Below are positions 7,192 to 12,085 of a DNA stretch of 12,085 nucleotides, one piece after another. The DNA is from Darwinibacter acetoxidans_A (GTDB taxonomy: Bacteria; Bacillota; Limnochordia; Darwinibacteriales; Darwinibacteriaceae), in assembly GCA_041936745.1 (NCBI GenBank), contig JBHGWS010000085.1:1-12085 (forward strand), read 5' to 3'. Within the stretch, counting starts at the first letter, position 1. Each line of letters opens with the position of its first letter. Both the position numbers and the translations under genes were made by a program. The notes beneath the pieces were generated by a model. The model worked only from the letters and a program-made list of their open reading frames with translations, was not told the origin of the DNA and ran no database searches.

Positions 7192-7785
7192 CTATCTTTG
7201 GCGTTCCTTGCTGTGGTAAGCAACCCCGCCGGCACTTAATGCCGCGGTAATATCCTCCCACATGGCCCATTTAATGTCCCTTTCCCTCTTCCTATTGTAC
7301 AGAAGGTAGGCGGGATGATAAGTCACGCCTACCGGTATCCCTCGGCGGCTGTGCACCGCCTGCCTTAATTTAGCCAAGCTGCTGCTTTTAGACTGCAGTA
7401 TGTATTCGGCCGCAGTTTTACCGAAGCAGATTATTGCCCGGGGCTGCACCAGTTCGATTTCCCTCGCTAAAAACAAGCCGCCGCAGAGCTGACATTCTTC
7501 TTCGGTGGGCGTCCTGTTTTTGGGCGGCCGGCATTTAACCACATTTGTGACGTGGGTGTCTCTGCCTCTTACAAGGCCCAGTGCAGCTACAATCTTGTCA
7601 AAAATCTGCCCCGCCGAGCCTTGAAAAGGGATGCCAAGTTCATCTTCCACCCGGCCAGGGGCTTCCGACACAAACATGACCTTAGTTTTTGAACCCGCTT
7701 CCCAGGGAACCACCTTGGTTGCCGCAGCATCCCTCAAATGGCATGCTCGGCATTCTTTGCATTCCTGCCACAGCTTTTCGAGCAT
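7192..7785 (-). CDS. Family 4 uracil-DNA glycosylase (Fe-S type)
   Basis: A 197-residue DNA-repair enzyme that excises uracil from DNA. The family 4 hallmarks are present: the motif EAPGRVEDELGIPFQGSAG from residue 41, the KCRPPKNRTPT segment from 84, and the His-Pro motif TYHPAYLL with His157. Cysteines for a [4Fe-4S] cluster are at 12 and 15 (CRAC) and at 85 and 101; Cys9 and Cys98 lie nearby, so the exact ligands need alignment. Length is normal. The ATG is preceded by AAGGAG at a 9-nt spacing (7795-7800). It converges on the serine hydrolase gene with only 6 nt between stop codons and no visible terminator there. It probably has its own promoter, because a terminator lies between it and the upstream DUF3800 gene. 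Confidence 0.93.
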   Translation of the reverse strand: MLEKLWQECKECRACHLRDAAATKVVPWEAGSKTKVMFVSEAPGRVEDELGIPFQGSAGQIFDKIVAALGLVRGRDTHVTNVVKCRPPKNRTPTEEECQLCGGLFLAREIELVQPRAIICFGKTAAEYILQSKSSSLAKLRQAVHSRRGIPVGVTYHPAYLLYNRKRERDIKWAMWEDITAALSAGGVAYHSKERQR

Positions 7786-8280
7786 GGCGGTTCACTCCTT
7801 TTATTTTTAACCGAAACGGCCCAAACTTTGCGTCCCCGTACAAAAAGGCGGCAGAAGCCACAAGGCCCCAAGCCGGCACTCCAATCCGCCCGGTTATTGC
7901 CACGGCCGCCTTGACCCACCGCCAAGATTTAGATGAGGCACGTTAATTTATTGTCCGGCTTAAATCCTGCATATTACGGCCTTCCCCGAAAAGCGGTTTT
8001 ATTTATGTTTTTATTCGAGATAAATTAACTGCTTCCTTTAATATATGCTGAATCGATTTACGGCTTTGTTTGGCTTTTTCCGATTTATCCGGATTTTTCA
8101 ACCAGAGTTAACCTCTCTGGCAGGCGGCCGCAACAAGGCTGATAAATCTAGGTTGAAATCAGGGCCTAAAAAAGCGGGCTGCATCAAACAAAGCCCGGCC
8201 TGCGTAAGCTCTGCCGGGCTTTTGTTGTTTTTGACTGATTTCATTTGCAGCCGGAAAACATTAAGCGCATTCCGGATTCT
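7786..8280. other. 495-bp intergenic stretch without a supported gene
   Basis: Apart from the terminator at 8190-8222 I find nothing certain here. The part nearest the glycosylase (about 7800-7930) is GC-rich and, on the minus strand, encodes glycine-rich stretches such as GQGGRGNNRADWSAGLGPCG without a full open frame or ribosome binding site. The middle (7950-8100) is AT-rich and should hold the glycosylase promoter. A 6-bp inverted repeat, CCAGAG/CTCTGG, lies around 8102-8119. No tRNA-like fold or riboswitch was recognised. Confidence 0.4.
8190..8223 (-). terminator. Rho-independent terminator of the DUF3800 gene
   Basis: A 10-bp stem pairs AAAGCCCGGC (8190-8199) with GCCGGGCTTT (8213-8222) around a 13-nt loop. 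Read on the minus strand it follows the DUF3800 stop codon by about 60 nt and is trailed by TTTGTTTG. The plus-strand side is also T-rich, so it may act in both directions. Confidence 0.8.
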
Positions 8281-9450
8281 TCATTGACTTTGTTTATCCG
8301 CCTTTTCTAAAGCGCTAAAAAGCTCTTTAATCCGTTTGTACTCCGGATCAGCCATAATATCCATTTTGCCGCCTGTAGCCCGAAGAATGCTTTCCCGGCA
8401 CTGCTGCAGCCTGGTTAACATGGGATAGACCATGTTCAGAATTTGGCTGCTGTAAGAATAGACTTCCTCTGCGGTAACCGGAATTTTATAACCATGGACA
8501 GAGCTGGCGATAATTACACCAGCATCCCGCAGCGGGGCAATGATGTTGGCACGGAATTGCTGATTCGTGTAATTAAGGCCCGATGTGGTTCTAATCAATT
8601 CCTTCAGTTTATTCGTCCCCAGATACTCACCGGCATTTACCTGCAGCTGAAACAACAGCCTGTCTACTACAATTACCCTGTTCAGCTCCTCCAAAAGAAC
8701 GGAGCCTTCGTGCTCGTTGAGGTAATTTAAAGCGGCTTTGATGCACCATGCCGCAATATCTGCGGCGAAATTTTCCAGTTTGGTTGTTTCTTCCCTTAAA
8801 TACTCGCTGTAACTGCGGGGTAAGATTTTTTTCGTGATGATTTTGTCTTGAAGGAAATTTAAATAAGCGCGGTAGTGCCTGGCTGCGGTGGGGCCGTAAC
8901 CAGCGGCGATTGTTTCGGTCAGGAAGCGGGCCAGCTGCAGTAAACTGCATTCTTCTATTCTTTTAGGGCCCATGGGGTAAGGATTAAAAAGAAGGCCTTT
9001 TTTCTTTTGCATATAGTTTTGGAAGCTGTTTATAAAGCTGTCTGCCAGATCCTGATCAACAACCATTTTCAAATTGGAAAAGCTCTGCTTTAAGGCTGTT
9101 TCCCACATTTCCGCCACGTAGGCCCCAAAGTTGTGGCCGCCTGCCGGCGCCAGATCCGGATAAATCTCGCCTTTATCCACAACTAAAGATATTACCCGAA
9201 ACGGCAGATCTAAAAGCCCTTTTAAGATCCTAAACCTTTGACCGCGGTTGACTGCGTTTGCGATCAGTTCAGCTCCGTCCAATTCCAATTCCCGTATCTT
9301 TCCAATACCCTGCAGCAGGCGTTTTGTTTCCCCCGGCTCGACAATAACGGCGCAGAGTACAAAATACGGAGCTGCCCCCGGTTTTGTTAAATCTAAATCC
9401 ATATCGCCTATTTCGTAAACGTAAGCAATCTTGTGGTTGTGAGCAAGCAT
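8281..9450 (-). CDS. DUF3800-family protein with C-terminal winged-helix-like region; two acidic positions apparently lost
   Basis: A 389-residue protein that I assign to DUF3800, a family predicted to have an RNase H-like fold and often found near mobile or defence genes. Family landmarks in order: the first strand AYVYEIGD at 9-16, YFVLCAVIVEP at 29-39, RFRILKGLLDLPF near 72-84, the VVDKGEI strand at 90-96, VVDQ at 130-133, LLFNPYP at 153-159, and the helix LLQLARFLTETI at 170-181. The C-terminal part (about 252-350) looks like a winged helix followed by the HGYKIPVTAEEVYSYS and VYPMLTRLQQCRESILRATG segments seen in long members. The family's first strand usually reads DESG and the late helix QLAD; here Tyr12 and Arg174 stand at those Asp positions. 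The start is supported by GGGAGGG (9457-9463). The gene is single, with its own terminator, and its cellular role is unknown. Confidence 0.75.
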   Translation of the reverse strand: MLAHNHKIAYVYEIGDMDLDLTKPGAAPYFVLCAVIVEPGETKRLLQGIGKIRELELDGAELIANAVNRGQRFRILKGLLDLPFRVISLVVDKGEIYPDLAPAGGHNFGAYVAEMWETALKQSFSNLKMVVDQDLADSFINSFQNYMQKKKGLLFNPYPMGPKRIEECSLLQLARFLTETIAAGYGPTAARHYRAYLNFLQDKIITKKILPRSYSEYLREETTKLENFAADIAAWCIKAALNYLNEHEGSVLLEELNRVIVVDRLLFQLQVNAGEYLGTNKLKELIRTTSGLNYTNQQFRANIIAPLRDAGVIIASSVHGYKIPVTAEEVYSYSSQILNMVYPMLTRLQQCRESILRATGGKMDIMADPEYKRIKELFSALEKADKQSQ

Positions 9451-9600
9451 TTTTGACCCTCCCGATCCACGTCAAAGTTGCCCGGTTTATGTTAGGTGCA
9501 TTGATCAATATCTGCAGGTAGCTCAGTTATTATTTCTCGCTTGGCCCGGCAAACCCTTTTCTGAAAGCCCCGACCTAAAAGTGGGCTTTACTGCCTTCAA
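9451..9600. other. Intergenic region with a weak hairpin
   Basis: Between the pseudogene and the DUF3800 gene. A 7-bp inverted repeat, AAAGCCC (9564-9570) and GGGCTTT (9583-9589), with a 12-nt loop could be a weak end signal for the minus-strand operon, but it has no T-tract. The DUF3800 promoter should be here; I could not place it with confidence. Confidence 0.35.
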
Positions 9601-10140
9601 TTAATTCCCCCATCTTTTTGCAGCGGGCCTTGTTTTTTGTTTAGCGAATTCGAATGCAAGTTCCCGCGGCCCCAACGTCCAAACGCTTCTGGTGAAGCCT
9701 CCTGCCCTCCGCCGTTCTTACGCTTTAAAAACTCCGGTGAATGAGATCATATGCCGCATAGCAGCTTGGTTCAGCCTCTCTGCCCTGCCCTATGGCATCC
9801 CGGAGAATACAATGAGCGCCCACTTCATCTAAGATGCCCGCATCGATAATTATTTTCTCTTCCAAGGTGAAAAACTCCGCGGGCCGGGCTTTAGGCGAAT
9901 GCTTTCCGATGGCGTTAGAGATAGTTTTAATTTTCCAAACGGGGAAATCCACGTTTTACAGGTATTCTTTACAGATTTCCGCAAAGCCCGCCAACCCTTT
10001 TCCCCATCGGGGAAAAGGGCGGCGATCCTTACCATTTCTTCATCGCCTTCGGCCTCCCCGAGCACAGGCCCTTCTGTTTCAAAAAGGGAATTTCTTTTTT
10101 AGGGAGCCGGCAGCAGGATCCGAAGCATCTTTTCATACAT
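9601..10140 (-). pseudogene. Degraded HD-domain phosphohydrolase
   Basis: Joining three minus-strand frames gives an HD-domain protein of the YedJ-like type, about 180 codons. It starts MYEKMLRILLP at 10140, then a stop (TAA 10101-10099), GEAEGDEEMVRIAALFPDG (expected AALLHDIG; the metal-binding His reads Pro), a frame change near the GGGGAAAAGGG run around 10005, AGFAEICKEYL, and a stop (9958-9956). Next comes the best conserved block, FPVWKIKTISNAIGKHS, FTLEEKIIIDAGILDEVGA (normally DAD) and ILRDAIGQGREAEPS. A third stop (9727-9725) is followed by VRTAEGRRLHQKR, a second frame change near 9665, and ELAFEFAKQKTRPA to the final TAA at 9603. A segment of the helical core after the HD motif also seems missing. 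Several independent lesions plus lost metal ligands make sequencing error unlikely. The start codon overlaps the nucleotidase stop (TAATG), so it was once the last gene of that operon. Confidence 0.8.
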
Positions 10141-10748
10141 TAAAATTCACCTTTTAGATTTAGTTTTTGCCACCCTTCCAATTCCTCAAGCACTATTTTT
10201 TCCACTTCGGCCCAGGAATTGGCCCGGGGCTCTGCTAAATGCCTGTTGGTGGAATTGGCAAAGACGATTGTCCGATAGCCACCCGCTCTCAATCTTTCTA
10301 TATTTTCCGGTGAGTCTTCGATGTATAAATCGGCGCCTACTGCCGCTTTATCTCCCATAAAACAAAGATCCCAGTAGGGAATGTCATGGTAATCCAGCCA
10401 CTCAATTGTCTGGCGCACGGCAATTTGGTGAAAGTGCTTGATAAAAAGCCTATGTGTTATTATCCGGATTCTGACTCCCTTTTCGGACAATCTGCGCAGC
10501 ACTTGCGGCGCACCGGGCATGGGCTCTAAATCCCGAAACAAAGATCTTTGGGTAACGGCAAATCTATGCAGCCTGTTGTAGCCGCCCTGTTTGTCTAAAC
10601 CCCATTCCGGCAGCCCGTAAGTTACATCTTCCGTCAAGGTTTCCAGTGGCACGCCCAGCCACTCTGAGGCTATAACCCGCAGGCTTTTATAAAAGTTGGC
10701 ACAAACACCGTCTAAGTCCACGCCGAAAACAAAATCTTGTTCAGACAA
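10140..10748 (-). CDS. HAD 5'(3')-nucleotidase-like phosphatase (NT5C / PF06941 type)
   Basis: A 202-residue cytoplasmic HAD enzyme of the 5'(3')-deoxyribonucleotidase class, which removes phosphate from (deoxy)nucleoside monophosphates. Motif I is VDLDGVCANF with Asp11 and Asp13. The segment MPGAPQVLRRLSEKG (77-91) precedes motif II, IITHR with Thr98. Motif III is probably Lys134 in MGDKAAVGAD, and motif IV is LYIEDSPENI with Asp145. The insertion after motif I is typical of the family. The start is a TTG, supported by GGGGG (10756-10760) 7 nt upstream; the next Met is far inside the domain. It follows the M24 peptidase gene by 119 nt on the same strand and is joined by a 1-nt stop/start overlap to the decayed HD phosphohydrolase. 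Prokaryotic members can have other phosphate substrates, so nucleotide specificity is an inference. Confidence 0.83.
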   Translation of the reverse strand: MSEQDFVFGVDLDGVCANFYKSLRVIASEWLGVPLETLTEDVTYGLPEWGLDKQGGYNRLHRFAVTQRSLFRDLEPMPGAPQVLRRLSEKGVRIRIITHRLFIKHFHQIAVRQTIEWLDYHDIPYWDLCFMGDKAAVGADLYIEDSPENIERLRAGGYRTIVFANSTNRHLAEPRANSWAEVEKIVLEELEGWQKLNLKGEF

Positions 10749-10867
10749 AATTTATCCCCCACTTTCTTTGTGCAGGCTTTGCAGAAAACCATATTATGGC
10801 TTTAATTACCGATCGGCTGCTGAAATTCCTTCCCTTTACACCTCTTTCGCCAAAGCTGCTTTACTGC
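10749..10867. other. Short gap between the M24 peptidase and nucleotidase genes
   Basis: This 119-bp spacer holds the nucleotidase ribosome binding site at 10756-10760. I see no hairpin with a T-tract, so read-through from the peptidase gene is possible. No separate promoter was identified with confidence. Confidence 0.4.
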
Positions 10868-12085
10868 TTAAATTAAAAGCAGCTTGTCCTGCCGGCCGCA
10901 CAGAAAATCGACGCCACCGTCTTTAGCAATAACTTCCTCCAGGTAGATGTAAACAAGTTGATTGCCCCAAGCGGCTATCTTGCCGGCAGCGTTTAGTTCC
11001 AAAGCGTAGAAAGTTTTTTCCTCAAGACGGCGCTCCCCTTCCTTGGGCAGTTCCGATTGATCGCTGTAGCGCCCGATCAGCGGGCCGGCGCCATGCCCAA
11101 AAGTGCCCAAAGGATGTGTGTAGATCATGGCGTTGATGCCCTCTTTGCCCGCTCTGCGGAGGGAATTGACAAACACTTCGTTACCTGTACCACCCTTTTC
11201 AATGTTCTCCCTGACCAGATCCTGCAGCCTGTTGGCCCGGCCCAAAAGCCCGGTTAGTTCCTGCGGTGCCCGCTCTTCTCCCTCTTTAAGCAGATAAGCC
11301 AGCCACTGCATATCTGTATGCAGCGCGATATAGGTGGGGCTTAAGCCTATATCGCAGTGGATTAAATCTCCCGGTAAGATTACTTCCCCCGCCAGCTTAG
11401 AAGACTTACCGCCTTCCCGCTGTAAATCTACATCCGGCCCAAACCAATATTTAAACCCCAAACGGTTAATGACATCGCGCATAAACCACTCCACATCGGT
11501 GGTGGTTGTTTTTCCCGGTTTAATGAAACTGCGGGAAAAGGCGTATTTAATAATCTCTTGTGTCAAGGTAACTAATGTTTTCATTAAGCTTTTTTCCAAA
11601 GGAGAATAGCGCTGCAGCCAGCGAACCGCCAGCTCCTCGCTTGCTGTTAGTTTCCCGGCGTTGGCACCTAAAGACTCTCGAATTTGTTCACAGACAGTGG
11701 CGGACAAACCATCGCTGTAACCGGCGGTTGTACTTTTGTTAACCCCTATTTTTTCCGGCCCGCATTCTGCAACGATCCGCCCTAAAGCCTGCCAGACATC
11801 TTCTTCTTGGCCCTGCGCCTTTTCATAAATGCCCGCCATTTGGGCTGACATGGGGCCGATGGCCATTTTGCGGATACTGCCGTTTTTTTGGCGGTGAAAG
11901 GCCAAAAACCCCAATCTCCTTACATCCGGCATATCCCAAGGATAAAGTGTTTTCATGATTGGATCCATATTGTTTTCCCTGGCGCCTATAAGCCAAAAGT
12001 CAATGCCGCTTTGCTCCATTGCCCAGGGCAGCACGAGCTCGAGCCTTTCTTTCAGAATTTTTGTACTTAAATCAGCTTGTTGTCT
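10868..12085 (-). CDS. M24-family metallopeptidase (Xaa-Pro aminopeptidase-like), 5' end beyond the right edge
   Basis: A peptidase of the creatinase/aminopeptidase P fold, expected to be cytoplasmic and to remove N-terminal residues next to proline. A GTG at 12034 gives 388 residues, but the frame stays open to the edge (17 more codons, including STKILKERLEL) and no ribosome binding site precedes that GTG. The matching family N-terminus (ERLELVLPWAMEQSGIDFWL) also starts earlier, so I treat the gene as partial. Counting from the GTG, the N-terminal creatinase-like domain covers about 1-140. The catalytic domain carries the five metal ligands: Asp228 (HCDIG), Asp241 (HTD), His314 (GHGAGP), Glu346 (ALELN) and a Glu at 366/367 (YLEE). 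It is the first visible gene of a minus-strand group with the nucleotidase and the HD pseudogene. Actual substrate is unknown. Confidence 0.88.
   Translation of the reverse strand, partial: RQQADLSTKILKERLELVLPWAMEQSGIDFWLIGARENNMDPIMKTLYPWDMPDVRRLGFLAFHRQKNGSIRKMAIGPMSAQMAGIYEKAQGQEEDVWQALGRIVAECGPEKIGVNKSTTAGYSDGLSATVCEQIRESLGANAGKLTASEELAVRWLQRYSPLEKSLMKTLVTLTQEIIKYAFSRSFIKPGKTTTTDVEWFMRDVINRLGFKYWFGPDVDLQREGGKSSKLAGEVILPGDLIHCDIGLSPTYIALHTDMQWLAYLLKEGEERAPQELTGLLGRANRLQDLVRENIEKGGTGNEVFVNSLRRAGKEGINAMIYTHPLGTFGHGAGPLIGRYSDQSELPKEGERRLEEKTFYALELNAAGKIAAWGNQLVYIYLEEVIAKDGGVDFLCGRQDKLLLI

Noticed and set aside
8045..8287. Plus-strand open frame of 80 aa
   Set aside because: It has no ribosome binding site, runs straight through the terminator hairpin at 8190-8222 and into the end of the DUF3800 gene.
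8281..10140. DUF3800 gene plus HD pseudogene as a defence island or mobile element
   Set aside because: There is no transposase, integrase, restriction gene, repeats or attachment site, and the flanking genes are ordinary metabolic genes; the association is only suggestive.
9834..10157. Plus-strand open frames of 107 and 67 aa
   Set aside because: The opposite strand carries the HD-domain pseudogene with recognisable family motifs; these frames are its antisense shadows.

Overview
This is a chromosomal window of roughly even base composition. It carries strong AGGAGG-type ribosome binding sites, frequent TTG/GTG starts, a LacI-RbsK arrangement, a family 4 (Fe-S) uracil-DNA glycosylase and a DUF3800 protein. 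Together these suggest an anaerobic Bacillota (Clostridia-like) genome. That assignment is an inference from style and gene families; no rRNA or other marker gene is present. There are no tRNAs, CRISPR arrays, transposases or phage genes.

Layout. (1) 1-1712, minus strand: a LacI-family repressor followed by ribokinase, which runs off the left edge, with a perfect GAAAACGTTTTC operator-like palindrome upstream. (2) 1909-3038, plus strand: an unrecognised 130-aa protein and a HAD phosphatase, closed by a hairpin terminator shared with the converging next block. (3) 3095-4828, minus strand: a nicotinamidase-like cysteine hydrolase and an exported tyrosine phosphatase whose N-terminal half resembles the C-terminal barrel of SAM hydroxide adenosyltransferases. 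(4) 5037-7185, plus strand: a macrodomain protein overlapping a cytosolic beta-lactamase-fold serine hydrolase, divergent from block 3. (5) 7192-7785, minus strand: family 4 uracil-DNA glycosylase, then a 495-bp stretch with no supported gene except a terminator. (6) 8281-9450, minus strand: a DUF3800 protein that appears to lack two of the family's acidic positions. (7) 9601-12085, minus strand: an M24 aminopeptidase (open at the right edge), a 5'-nucleotidase-type HAD enzyme, and a heavily decayed HD-domain phosphohydrolase pseudogene whose start codon overlaps the nucleotidase stop codon.

How the genes may work together. Most products are small-molecule or nucleotide housekeeping enzymes: sugar phosphorylation, phosphatases, nucleotidase, nicotinamide hydrolysis, ADP-ribose derivative processing and uracil excision. 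The most suggestive link is the divergent pair at 4313-5588. A nicotinamidase-like enzyme and a macrodomain enzyme would handle the two small products (nicotinamide and O-acetyl-ADP-ribose) of NAD-dependent deacetylation. I do not see a convincing complete new defence system. The oddities worth following are the fusion phosphatase, the altered DUF3800 protein and the newly recognised HD pseudogene.
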